Positions 1 to 8,299 of a stretch of DNA of 45,111 bases are shown here, piece by piece. The notes below the pieces were generated by a model that did not search any database, was not told the origin of the DNA, and was given only the letters and a program-made list of their open reading frames with translations. Made by a program: the position numbers and the translations under genes. The stretch is from Candidatus Aquitaenariimonas noxiae. Lineage in GTDB: Bacteria; Omnitrophota; Gorgyraeia; Aquitaenariimonadales; Aquitaenariimonadaceae. Within the stretch, counting starts at the first letter, position 1. Every line of letters starts with the position of its first letter. Location: the NCBI GenBank assembly GCA_002780005.1, contig PEWV01000020.1, positions 1-45,111 of the forward strand, given 5' to 3'.

Positions 1-2
1 CC

Positions 3-245
3 AATATATTCGGAAGATTCCACGAGGTGACATGGGTCAGATTAAAAAGGGTTTGTTATAAGATCTGGGAGTTATACCACGGTTCCAAACGGGACTATTA
101 CGAGTCCGGCTTCCACAGGTATCTTATTATGCCGCTTGGGGATATGATGTTACGCATCGATGACCTTTTCGCTTCACCAAGATGCATCTTAGGAGACAAA
201 GGATATCTTGTTGCCGTTTTGGAAAAGGAAAAATATGCAAAATAG
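3..245 (+). CDS. 3' end of a truncated gene, possibly a SAM-dependent methyltransferase
   Basis: The frame is open from the left edge and stops at 243-245, so only about the last 80 residues are seen. The final segment (RCILGDKGYLVAVLEK) resembles the last beta strands of class I SAM methyltransferases that modify polysaccharides, and many neighbours are of that class. No SAM-binding motif lies inside the window, so the family is inferred from context. The next gene starts inside it (ATG at 235), which implies one transcript. An internal ATG at 27 is unlikely to be the true start, because coding sense continues upstream to the edge. Confidence 0.55.
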   Translation, partial: NIFGRFHEVTWVRLKRVCYKIWELYHGSKRDYYESGFHRYLIMPLGDMMLRIDDLFASPRCILGDKGYLVAVLEKEKYAK

Positions 246-1473
246 TAAAGTTAAGGTATCGGTAGTGATCCCGGCATATAATTATGCTAAATATTTGCAT
301 AAGGCTATCGATTCAGCTTTAAACCAGGATTATACGGGAGAGTTCGAAGTTATAGTGGTTAATGACGCCTCTACGGATAAGACTGATGAGATCTGTAATA
401 ATTACGGCAAGCGGATAATTTATTTAAAAAATAACCGCAACCTGGGCTTGGCAAGCACGCTGAACAAGGGTATCAGAGCGGCCAAAGGTGAATACATCCT
501 AACGCTTGAGTCAGATGATGAGCTTTTAAGTTGGGCCATGAGATGGTATGCGAAGGCGCTTGATGCCTTTCCTTTTATTGCTATGGTCTACGGGGACTTT
601 ATAAGAGCGTACATAGAAATGAATGTGGAGCATACGCATAAATGTATGGACTTTGACAGGAAACTTCTGGAATCAAGGAATATCATATACTGCTCCACTC
701 AGATGTATAGAAAAAAGGCTTTTCAAGAAGCCGGAAATTACCAAGTAGATTATCCCGCGGATTGGGATCTGTGGCTGAGGATGACGGAAAGATTTTGCGC
801 CCTTCATGTTCCTGTGATCCTGCAAAAGAGGACCAGCAAAAAAACCAGTTTTAGCGTCAATATATATAACGAGGGGTCTTACGGGAGGCGTGTCGGTAAG
901 GTAATGGCAAGCCTGAGAAGGCGAAAGCTTATAAACAGCATAAATCCTGTTTTTTATTATCATCTCAAACAAACAGGTGAAAGATTAAGGTGTGAAAAAA
1001 TGACGCAGGCTTCAAATCAATGCGATTTTATAGAGAAAGAATTTCAGTCAAAAAAAGTTTTAGTCATTGAGAATTCCGAAGGCTACCTGACAGCGGCATT
1101 TAATAAAAAAGGTATAAAAGGCGTTCGCGTTGACAAAGAAAATTTGGTAAAAGGCGGCTGCCTGGAAACAGGTTTCGATCTCGTAGTGCTTTGGGATGTT
1201 ATGAACTTTTTTCAAGATGAAGATTTGACAAGAGCGATCGATAAAGTTATAAAAAGTATGCCAAAGGCAATAGCATTGTTTATGGAGACTCAGGAAGCGT
1301 ATGGCAGCGCTTATGACAGGTTCACCAAACCTTATGCATGGTGGATAGAACAATTTAGCCGGTATTATAAAACGGTTGAGCCTATGCAAGTCCGGCCAAA
1401 ACTCGATGAAAACAATTGGTTTTATAATTACGGTTTAGATAAAATAATGTTTTTTAAAAAGACGGAAGTGTAA
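235..1473 (+). CDS. GT2 family glycosyltransferase with a degenerate methyltransferase-like tail
   Basis: This 412-residue protein starts with a GT-A fold (VSVVIPAYNYAKYLHKAID, then VVNDAST and the acidic SDDE motif), typical of family 2 transferases that add sugars from nucleotide donors at the inner face of the membrane. The GT2 part ends near residue 230. From about residue 263 a second Rossmann-like unit begins: a strand (KVLVIEN), a DLVVLWDVMNFF strand placed like motif IV of SAM methyltransferases, and a C-terminal strand. The glycine-rich SAM loop is missing (IENSEGYL instead of DxGxGxG), so this tail is probably a non-catalytic relic or a partner-binding domain. The ATG at 235 follows a GGAAAAGGAA stretch and overlaps the previous stop. 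A TTG at 208 is in frame but less likely. Confidence 0.88.
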   Translation: MQNSKVKVSVVIPAYNYAKYLHKAIDSALNQDYTGEFEVIVVNDASTDKTDEICNNYGKRIIYLKNNRNLGLASTLNKGIRAAKGEYILTLESDDELLSWAMRWYAKALDAFPFIAMVYGDFIRAYIEMNVEHTHKCMDFDRKLLESRNIIYCSTQMYRKKAFQEAGNYQVDYPADWDLWLRMTERFCALHVPVILQKRTSKKTSFSVNIYNEGSYGRRVGKVMASLRRRKLINSINPVFYYHLKQTGERLRCEKMTQASNQCDFIEKEFQSKKVLVIENSEGYLTAAFNKKGIKGVRVDKENLVKGGCLETGFDLVVLWDVMNFFQDEDLTRAIDKVIKSMPKAIALFMETQEAYGSAYDRFTKPYAWWIEQFSRYYKTVEPMQVRPKLDENNWFYNYGLDKIMFFKKTEV

Positions 1474-1477
1474 CTAA

Positions 1478-2242
1478 ATGTCCGATATGATTAAGAGATT
1501 TATATATCATTTGCGAGGCCTGGATGCATTTTTCGAGACCAAGGGTACAACCGGTAATGTCCGTGGCTTTATGGAACAATCCGAATGCAAAGCCTTATTT
1601 TTCGCAGCCAAATCAGCTCCAGGGGATGGTGTAGTGGTGGAGATAGGAAGCTATGTAGGAAAATCTACGATATGGATGGCCAAGGCTCTAAAAGCGAGGC
1701 AAAGAGGAAAAATGTATGCCATAGACCCGCATACGGGCGATCCTTATAGCGATGTCTTGCAAAACGAAAGAAAACAATTTGCCCTCGGCCAGGAAGGCGA
1801 GTTCAGAAAAAATATAAGCGATGCAGCTGTGCAGGATGTCGTTATCCCTATTGTTAAAACTTCGGAAGAAGCGTCCGTAGATTTTGATAAACCAATAAGG
1901 CTGATATTTATAGACGGTATACATGAGTATGATTTTGTTAAAACCGATTTTTTGCTATGGTCACCTAAAGTGATAGAAAACGGCATCATTGCGTTTCATG
2001 ATAGCTTAAGGCCCGGAGTTAAACGGGTATTTGAGGAGTTACTATATAACTCGAAAAGCTACGAATTGATCGGGAGAGTTTATTATACGTCATTTTTCAG
2101 GAAAAAGGGCAAGCGTAGATTTACGGATATGATGTTCGATCTTAGATTCGATATGATTTTTCCGCAATATCAAGGTAATAAGAAGATAATTGCTGCTGCC
2201 CTAAACTTTTTAGCAGGCATTATTTCGCTTTTTATTTTTTAA
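1478..2242 (+). CDS. class I SAM-dependent methyltransferase (Methyltransf_24 type)
   Basis: This 254-residue protein has the SAM-binding loop VVVEIGSYVGKSTIWMA near residues 50-66, then AIDPHTGD, and the signature IFIDGIHEYDFVKTDF followed by GIIAFHDS, with the His and Asp residues typical of Methyltransf_24 and related sugar methyltransferases. The C-terminal 20 residues are hydrophobic (LNFLAGIISLFIF) and may touch the membrane. The gene starts 4 bp after the preceding GT2 gene, and 8 bp separate it from the next glycosyltransferase. It probably methylates a sugar hydroxyl, perhaps as a chain-end cap, but the acceptor cannot be told from sequence. Confidence 0.87.
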   Translation: MSDMIKRFIYHLRGLDAFFETKGTTGNVRGFMEQSECKALFFAAKSAPGDGVVVEIGSYVGKSTIWMAKALKARQRGKMYAIDPHTGDPYSDVLQNERKQFALGQEGEFRKNISDAAVQDVVIPIVKTSEEASVDFDKPIRLIFIDGIHEYDFVKTDFLLWSPKVIENGIIAFHDSLRPGVKRVFEELLYNSKSYELIGRVYYTSFFRKKGKRRFTDMMFDLRFDMIFPQYQGNKKIIAAALNFLAGIISLFIF

Positions 2243-2250
2243 GAGGTGGA

Positions 2251-4614
2251 ATGGAAAAAATAAAAATAGCGTATATATTACATCAATTTCCCGTACTTTC
2301 TGAGACTTTCGTTGCAGACGAAATCCTAGCACTAAAAAAGATCGGGGCAGAAGTGTCGGTTTTTTCATTTGCAAAACCACCACACGATGTAATGCATAAG
2401 GAGTCGCTCGACCTGGCTAAAGGTGTTTTTTATGCCTTAGACCCCAAAAGCTCCACAGGCGTTTTAACCGCAGTCTTATTATCCAATTTACAATTTTTCC
2501 TGAGTTCTCCCTTTAGGTACTGTATTACTTTTTTTAAATATTTTTTCAAGATCGGAAAAAAGGAATTTTTGCAGATTTTCTATATATGTCGTTTAATAAA
2601 AAAAGAAAAACCAGAGCATCTGCACGCCCACTTCGCCGGCTTAGGGGCGACCGCTGCTATGATCGTGTCCGGATTTTTGAAGGTTCCTTTTAGTTTTACA
2701 GCGCACGCGCATGATATTTTTGTTGAGGATGATTTCCTGGAGGATAAGCTTAGAAAGGCAAAGTATGTTGTGGCAATTTCAGAATACAATAAAGAGTATT
2801 TATTTAAAAAGTATCCCCGCATCCCGGCCAGTAAAATCAAAGTTATCCATTGCGGTGTAGATGTGGACTTATTTAGGCCGGAAACGGCCGCGTCAAGCGA
2901 AACCACAGTACTTTTAAGCGGCGGCAGATTTGTGGAAAAGAAGGGATTCACGTACCTTATAAAGTCATGCAAACTTTTGATTGAAAAAGGAATTCGATTT
3001 AGATGCGACATTTTTGGCGATGGGCCTTTGAAGGAAGAATTATTGGGCGAGGCCAGAGAGTTAGGGTTAGAGGATATGATTCGCTTTGTAGGTCCAGTCG
3101 ATAGGAATACCGTGCTTAAATTGTTGTCAGGTAGCGACATATTTATTTCCCCCTGTATTGTTGCCCATGACGGAGACAGGGACGGCATTCCTGTGACTAT
3201 TATGGAGGCCATGTCTGCAGGCAAGGCAGTGGTATCAACAGACATTTCCGGCATGCCAGAATTGATCAATACAGGCGAGAACGGCATTTTAGTTCCGCAA
3301 AAAGATACAAATAAATTAAGCCAGGCGATATCAAAGCTTATAGAGGACCGGTCCCTGCGGAGGCAGATCGGCATTAGGGCAAGAGATAAAATAGAAAAGG
3401 AGTTTAACCTGACAAAGAATGCCGGCGCCCTTTTTGACTTATTTAGTGAAGCGGACGGACGCGGGGGGCAGTTTAATATTTTATACATAAACGGAACTGC
3501 GCAGATCGGTGGAGCAGAGGTAAGTTTGATTAATCTTATCAAGAGGGTTGATCGAAAACATTTTTTACCTATAGTTCTGGTGCCAGGCGACGGGCCTCTC
3601 GTAAAAAAAGTTAAAGATATAAAAATAGATGTTCTGTTTTCAAAAACACCGGAGTTCTCTAAAAGAAAACCGTTTTCGTTCGTAAAAGCTGTTTTGGTGT
3701 TAACAGGTATCATTAGAAAGAATAAAATAAGCCTTGTCCACTCTAATTCGATTTATGTATCAGAATTGAGTTACTATGCCGCTGCGCTAGCCGGCGTTCC
3801 GTGCGTTTGCCATATAAGGGATTTGGTTCCCATTTTAGGAGGGAGCAAAACTAGAATGCGGGCCTTTCGTAGAATGGCTAAGTTAATAGCGATTTCCGAG
3901 GCTGTGAAAAAAGATCTCACTGAAAAGCTGAACATTCCCGAAGATGGCATAGTTCGAATATATAACGGGGTTGATATTGATGAGTTCAGCCCTGGAGTTT
4001 CAGGAGAAGATTTCAAAAAAGAGTTTAAACTACATTCCGAAAAATTGATCGGTATTATAGGAAGGATTTCGATGGAAAAGGGCCACGAATTCTTTTTGCG
4101 AACGGCCTCCGAAGTCGTGAAAGATCATAAAAACGTTGCTTTCGTTGTTGTGGGCAGCGAGGTTTTAGGCTCGGGCGAGTTTAAAGACGCAACTGTTAAA
4201 TTATCTGAAGAACTTGGCTTGCAAAATAAGATTATTTTCACCGGCTTTAGGGACGACATCCCGCAGATAATAGCCGCGCTTGATATTGTAGTGGTTCCGT
4301 CCGTTGCTGAACCATTTGGCCGTGTTATTATTGAAGCCATGGCTATGGAAAAGCCTGTCATTGCAACTAGTTCAGGGGCTTCTACAGAGATTGTCTCGGG
4401 GGACTGCGGCATATTGGTAGAACCGGGTAATGTTGAACAGTTGAAGGAAGCCATTATTGCACTTTTAAAAGATCAAGTCTTGGCCAATAAAATAGGCAAA
4501 CGCGGCAGAGAGATCGTGTCAAAGAGATTTACAATCGATAGGCATGTAGCCGCTATGGAAAATTTATATGAGGGGTTTTTGGAAAAATTGAATCGCGCCG
4601 AAGGAAAAAAATGA
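2251..4614 (+). CDS. tandem GT4-GT4 bifunctional glycosyltransferase
   Basis: This 787-residue protein is two complete GT-B family 4 transferases end to end. The first spans residues 1 to about 400: LHQFPVLSETFVADEI at the N-terminus, then HAHFAG, HCGVDVDLF and DGIPVTIMEAMSAGKAVVST with its EX7E-type acidic site. The second starts near 407 with LYINGTAQIGGAEVSLINL and has YNGVDIDEF, GRISMEKGHE and EPFGRVIIEAMAMEKPVIAT. Both halves keep the nucleotide-sugar binding features, so two sequential sugar additions by one polypeptide are plausible. It starts at ATG 2251 after AGAGGTGGA and overlaps the next gene by ATGA. GT4 enzymes are usually about 350-420 residues, so the length itself shows the fusion. 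Confidence 0.92.
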   Translation: MEKIKIAYILHQFPVLSETFVADEILALKKIGAEVSVFSFAKPPHDVMHKESLDLAKGVFYALDPKSSTGVLTAVLLSNLQFFLSSPFRYCITFFKYFFKIGKKEFLQIFYICRLIKKEKPEHLHAHFAGLGATAAMIVSGFLKVPFSFTAHAHDIFVEDDFLEDKLRKAKYVVAISEYNKEYLFKKYPRIPASKIKVIHCGVDVDLFRPETAASSETTVLLSGGRFVEKKGFTYLIKSCKLLIEKGIRFRCDIFGDGPLKEELLGEARELGLEDMIRFVGPVDRNTVLKLLSGSDIFISPCIVAHDGDRDGIPVTIMEAMSAGKAVVSTDISGMPELINTGENGILVPQKDTNKLSQAISKLIEDRSLRRQIGIRARDKIEKEFNLTKNAGALFDLFSEADGRGGQFNILYINGTAQIGGAEVSLINLIKRVDRKHFLPIVLVPGDGPLVKKVKDIKIDVLFSKTPEFSKRKPFSFVKAVLVLTGIIRKNKISLVHSNSIYVSELSYYAAALAGVPCVCHIRDLVPILGGSKTRMRAFRRMAKLIAISEAVKKDLTEKLNIPEDGIVRIYNGVDIDEFSPGVSGEDFKKEFKLHSEKLIGIIGRISMEKGHEFFLRTASEVVKDHKNVAFVVVGSEVLGSGEFKDATVKLSEELGLQNKIIFTGFRDDIPQIIAALDIVVVPSVAEPFGRVIIEAMAMEKPVIATSSGASTEIVSGDCGILVEPGNVEQLKEAIIALLKDQVLANKIGKRGREIVSKRFTIDRHVAAMENLYEGFLEKLNRAEGKK

Positions 4615-5681
4615 AGAAAATAGCTTTGATGGGGTCCGAAGATTTTATAGAACCTTTTAAACGTGAAGGTTTCGAGGTTTTATGGGTATATCCTTTAGCA
4701 TATTCGATGCTATATGAAAAAGGTAACAAGGTTTTCTTAAATGAGGGAGGTTTTAAGGAAAAGCTGGATTTTTTAAAATCCGAAATATTTAAATTTAACC
4801 CTGATTATTTTTTAGCTAACCAATGGTTTTTTATCAAGCAGCTTTTAAATCTTGCAGATGCGAAGGCGGGCGCAATAGCCGGTCTATATATAGATTTTCT
4901 TAGTGAATTGCACAAAAAGGGTATAGTGACTATTATTACTTGTGAGGATGACACAGCGGTATTTGGCGTGAAACCTATACGGAGCGTGACAACCAATTTT
5001 AATATCGTAGCGACATATACTTTGCAAAATAAAAAGAAGTACGAGCGATGCGGTCAGGCGGTTATATACTTTCCATATTATGTTACTATTGACTTGCCAA
5101 CTAAGCATGTATCTGAACTGCCGTCCGATTTTTTTATACCCAAGCTGGACGTCTTTTTTATAGGTACTATGGGATTTGATAGAAGAATGTTTTTGAAGCG
5201 TCTTTCAAGAAAAATAAGCGATTTAAATTATTTTTTTGGGAGCAAAACAATTTTTTATACTTCACTAAAAGAAACAAGTTTTGACTGGGATGACCGAAAC
5301 CTAGTCAAAGAGTTTTATAAAAAAACATCCGTTAATGTTATATATGGACTAGGCGGGGATAAATTTTTTAATAAGTGCTGGGGTGTGTCAAATCGCGTTT
5401 TTAACGTGGCCTATTGCCGCAGTTTTTTTATAATAGACTACAGGAAACATTTGGAAGATATTTTCGACATTGATTTAAAATTATATTGTTTTAGAAACCT
5501 GAATGAATGCTGCAAATTGATAAGATTTTATTTAAAAAACCCTAGTTTTCGTGACGAATTATCTGATAAATTTTATAATATCGTAAAAGAGAGATTCACA
5601 ATCACTCCTTCAATAAAACAATTAATATATAATATCGAAGCGGCAACAATGAAGAATAGTTGGAGATCGGTCGGCAATTAA
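4611..5681 (+). CDS. CgeB-like glycosyltransferase family protein, copy 1
   Basis: This 356-residue protein has a variable N-terminal half (ALMGSEDFIEPFKREGFEVL) and a conserved C-terminal half (VNVIYGLGG, then WGVSNRVFNVAYCRSFFIID, then YRKHLEDIFDID). That half matches the CgeB/Glyco_trans_1_2 group, which resembles GT-B enzymes and is linked to surface polysaccharide maturation. The start ATG at 4611 overlaps the GT4-GT4 stop by ATGA and has GAAGGA just upstream. A diverged paralogue lies at 8300-9400; both share the N-terminal pattern, the FGSK segment and the C-terminal motifs. The exact sugar donor is unknown, and catalysis is inferred from family resemblance only. Confidence 0.78.
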   Translation: MKKIALMGSEDFIEPFKREGFEVLWVYPLAYSMLYEKGNKVFLNEGGFKEKLDFLKSEIFKFNPDYFLANQWFFIKQLLNLADAKAGAIAGLYIDFLSELHKKGIVTIITCEDDTAVFGVKPIRSVTTNFNIVATYTLQNKKKYERCGQAVIYFPYYVTIDLPTKHVSELPSDFFIPKLDVFFIGTMGFDRRMFLKRLSRKISDLNYFFGSKTIFYTSLKETSFDWDDRNLVKEFYKKTSVNVIYGLGGDKFFNKCWGVSNRVFNVAYCRSFFIIDYRKHLEDIFDIDLKLYCFRNLNECCKLIRFYLKNPSFRDELSDKFYNIVKERFTITPSIKQLIYNIEAATMKNSWRSVGN

Positions 5682-5724
5682 AAACGAACAAAATGAGCTT
5701 ACATAAAAAGCTTAAGGGAGATAC

Positions 5725-6843
5725 ATGATACCACTTTTTAAGCCATATTATAACGAAGAGGAAACGAACGCCGTAGGAGAGGTAATTCGTTCCGGTTGGG
5801 TCGGATTAGGCCCAATAACCGCTAAATTCGAAGAGGAATTCGCCAGATTTTGTGAGGTTAAATATTGTGTTGGTTTAAATTCAGGGACTGCAGCGCTAGA
5901 TATGGCCCTGAAGTTATTAGAAATAAAAAATGGAGACGAAGTTATTGTTCCAACGATGACTTTTGTTTCAACCGCTCACGCCGTTGTTTATAATCTGGCT
6001 ACGCCTATTTTTGCAGATGTCGACGAAAATACACTTAATATCGACATTGATGATGTAAGATCGAAGATTACCGCAAGAACAAAGGCCATAATCCCAGTCC
6101 ATTATGGCGGCAGGCCTGTTGATCTAGACAAACTAAGGAAAGCCGTAGGCAACATTTATATTATCGAAGATTGTGCGCATGCCTGCGGGGCAAAATATAA
6201 GGGTAAGCCCATAGGAAGCTTTGGGGCAATAGGGTGCTTCAGCTTTCATGCTGTAAAAAATCTAGCCATGGGTGAAGGCGGGGCAATAATTTTAAACAAC
6301 GAAAATTTTGCGAAAAGGGCAAAAAAACTGAGATGGCTCGGTATTGATAAGGGGACTTGGGATAGAACAAAATTAGACAAAAGTTATTGGTGGGAATATA
6401 ACGTTGAGGAGATCGGGCTAAAATCCCATTTGAATGACATGGCCGCAGCTATAGGTTTAGTACAATTAAAAAAGCTAGCGAATGCAAATATGAGACGCAG
6501 GGAAATAGTAAGTTTATACAGAGAAGGTTTTAAAAATGTAGAAGAAGTGAGTATGCCACCCGAAGATGGGGGCAATTTTATTTCATCATGGCATCTATGC
6601 GAAATTAAAGCTAAGTATCGGGATGAACTCAGCGTATATTTACAAAGCAAAGATATTAATACGGGCGTACATTACAAACCAATACATCTTTATCGTTGCT
6701 ATGGAAACCGACCCATTCTCCCGGTGGCGGAAAAAGTTTTCCCAAAAATCCTTACTCTTCCATTATATCCTAGCCTATCCGATGATGAGGTGAATTATAT
6801 AGTAGGTTCGATTAAAGCTTTCTATGGATCAAAAAAAATATGA
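5725..6843 (+). CDS. DegT/DnrJ/EryC1/StrS PLP-dependent sugar aminotransferase
   Basis: This 372-residue protein is the normal length for the family. It carries GLNSGTAALDMAL (cofactor phosphate region, near residue 50), VPTMTFVSTAHAV, IIEDCAHACGAKYKG (Asp149 contacts the pyridine nitrogen) and SFHAVKNLAMGEGG with the Schiff-base Lys178. Enzymes of this type convert a nucleotide-linked keto sugar into an amino sugar. The gene follows a 43-bp gap, has AAGGGAGAT before ATG 5725, and overlaps the next gene (an acetyltransferase) by ATGA. That pairing suggests an N-acetylated amino sugar as product. The dehydratase that would make the keto sugar is not in the window. Confidence 0.93.
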   Translation: MIPLFKPYYNEEETNAVGEVIRSGWVGLGPITAKFEEEFARFCEVKYCVGLNSGTAALDMALKLLEIKNGDEVIVPTMTFVSTAHAVVYNLATPIFADVDENTLNIDIDDVRSKITARTKAIIPVHYGGRPVDLDKLRKAVGNIYIIEDCAHACGAKYKGKPIGSFGAIGCFSFHAVKNLAMGEGGAIILNNENFAKRAKKLRWLGIDKGTWDRTKLDKSYWWEYNVEEIGLKSHLNDMAAAIGLVQLKKLANANMRRREIVSLYREGFKNVEEVSMPPEDGGNFISSWHLCEIKAKYRDELSVYLQSKDINTGVHYKPIHLYRCYGNRPILPVAEKVFPKILTLPLYPSLSDDEVNYIVGSIKAFYGSKKI

Positions 6844-7472
6844 AGGGACCGACGTTAGTAAGATTGATAAAGGAAGGCAAGTTTTTATTAAAAATATATA
6901 TAAAGCGGCATGCAGGTGCCTATTTACGGCCTGTTCGAATAAATAAAAAAGATGCATCAAGAATGGCCCGCTGGCGCAGAAAATATTATAAGAATTTTTT
7001 TACCTGGGTAAAACCGGATTCTAGCGAGCTATTGCAGTGGTTAAATAATTACAAAGACAAGAACAACGATATAATATTTATGATAGTGATTAGAAATAAT
7101 ACACCCATAGGACAGTTTTCGCTATATAATATCGATTTCAATAAGCAGATGGCAGAGTTTGGCCGGTTAATTCATGGCAGAAGAGGCGATCCGAAAAGCA
7201 TTATATTAAAATCTATCCAGACTTTGCTGGAGTGGGCATTCGAGTCTCTACATCTAAAGAGGATCTCATTGGAGGTTTTCGCGGATAATGAAAAAGCAAT
7301 ATCTTTATATCGTAAGGCAGGGTTTAAAATCTTGGCTATAAAATTTTTTAGTAAAACAAAAAAAGATAAGGATACGGTTACATGGATACCGGTTACAGGC
7401 AAAAATATTGCGCCTTATTACAGGCCAAGCCGCTCATGCCGTAAAGTTTATAGAATGATTATTGAAAGATGA
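6840..7472 (+). CDS. GNAT family N-acetyltransferase
   Basis: This 210-residue protein has a GNAT core: an N-terminal segment (LRPVRINKKDASRMARWR), a central IPIGQFSLYNID-like strand region, and the acetyl-CoA part KRISLEVFADNEKAISLYRK followed by AGFK. The layout matches RimJ/PseH-like enzymes that acetylate amino sugars. The start ATG overlaps the aminotransferase stop by 4 bp, so the two are probably translated together, and the likely substrate is the amino sugar made by that enzyme. A basic, hydrophobic N-terminal tail of about 35 residues precedes the domain. Protein acetylation is a less likely alternative. Confidence 0.86.
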   Translation: MKGPTLVRLIKEGKFLLKIYIKRHAGAYLRPVRINKKDASRMARWRRKYYKNFFTWVKPDSSELLQWLNNYKDKNNDIIFMIVIRNNTPIGQFSLYNIDFNKQMAEFGRLIHGRRGDPKSIILKSIQTLLEWAFESLHLKRISLEVFADNEKAISLYRKAGFKILAIKFFSKTKKDKDTVTWIPVTGKNIAPYYRPSRSCRKVYRMIIER

Positions 7473-8298
7473 AGGAGCATCTATAAAAAATAATTCACAT
7501 TTACAATACGACAGATCTTACTTTGAAGGTTTGCATACGACGTCCCTTACATACGAAAAGGTATATGCCAACTATGCGAAAATAGCCTTCTTTGCGTTAG
7601 AGGGTTTAGCTAAAGACGCCAGGATCCTTGATTTAGGTTGCGGCTTTGGAGGATTAACAAAGGAATTGGTTAAAAATTCGGGCGGAGTTTTCAGCGTTGA
7701 TATTTCGCTTGATGGTGTCTTAAAGACAAAATCTTTGAATAAAGACAGGGCGCGTTTTGTAGTGGGTAACGGCGAGTTTATACCTTTAAAGTCAGAGATG
7801 TTTGATTGCGTTATTGTCAGCCATGTATTTGAACATTTAACTGATTCTGAGGCAGAGAGGATGCAGAAAGAAATATATAGGATTTTAAAGCCCGGCGGGA
7901 ACCTGGTTATAGACCAACCGTTTTTTGGGCACCATGGCATTGTCGATTTGGCGCTTGTATTTTTACTTTCTTCCCCAAGGGAGCGGAGGTGGTTTTATAA
8001 CGGATTCAAAGATTTAATACGGGCCAGGAAAAAGAACCCCAAGGCCGATTTTCATCACCTTGAAGAGGTATTGGCGCCAAGCCATAGAAGAGTGTATAAT
8101 GTTTTTCTATTGATCAAAGAACTATCAAGGATCGGGTTTAGTGAGTTTAAATTTTTACAAAAAAAACTATTTCGTATCTTGTTCTTTAAAAGCAAAACTT
8201 TATTTAATTCCTATGTCAAATTTTATTTAAAGTCGCCGGAATTCATGAGGCGCTTGTTCCTTATAGACATAGGCGGCATCGTGAAAGCAAAAAAATAA
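7462..8298 (+). CDS. SAM-dependent methyltransferase (Methyltransf_11 type), 'FHHL' family copy 1
   Basis: This 278-residue protein has motif I ILDLGCGFGGLT at residues 55-66, FSVDIS, then FDCVIVSHVFEHLTDSE and RILKPGGNLVID, all standard for class I methyltransferases. A distinctive block ADFHHLEEVLAPSHRR and the tail MRRLFLIDIGGIVKA recur in the paralogue at 10635-11453. The only ordinary in-frame start is TTG 7462, overlapping the acetyltransferase by 11 bp. An AAGGAG lies at 7472-7477, five bases before an in-frame ATA at 7483, so the true start is uncertain. The substrate is unknown; context suggests a sugar or lipid-linked glycan. Confidence 0.86.
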   Translation: MKDEGASIKNNSHLQYDRSYFEGLHTTSLTYEKVYANYAKIAFFALEGLAKDARILDLGCGFGGLTKELVKNSGGVFSVDISLDGVLKTKSLNKDRARFVVGNGEFIPLKSEMFDCVIVSHVFEHLTDSEAERMQKEIYRILKPGGNLVIDQPFFGHHGIVDLALVFLLSSPRERRWFYNGFKDLIRARKKNPKADFHHLEEVLAPSHRRVYNVFLLIKELSRIGFSEFKFLQKKLFRILFFKSKTLFNSYVKFYLKSPEFMRRLFLIDIGGIVKAKK

Positions 8299-8299
8299 T

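Noticed and set aside
2580-3713. Long minus-strand reading frame of 377 codons
   Set aside because: It lies fully inside the GT4-GT4 gene, which has clear family motifs on the + strand, and its own translation is low-complexity Ser/Pro/Leu-rich with no recognisable domain.
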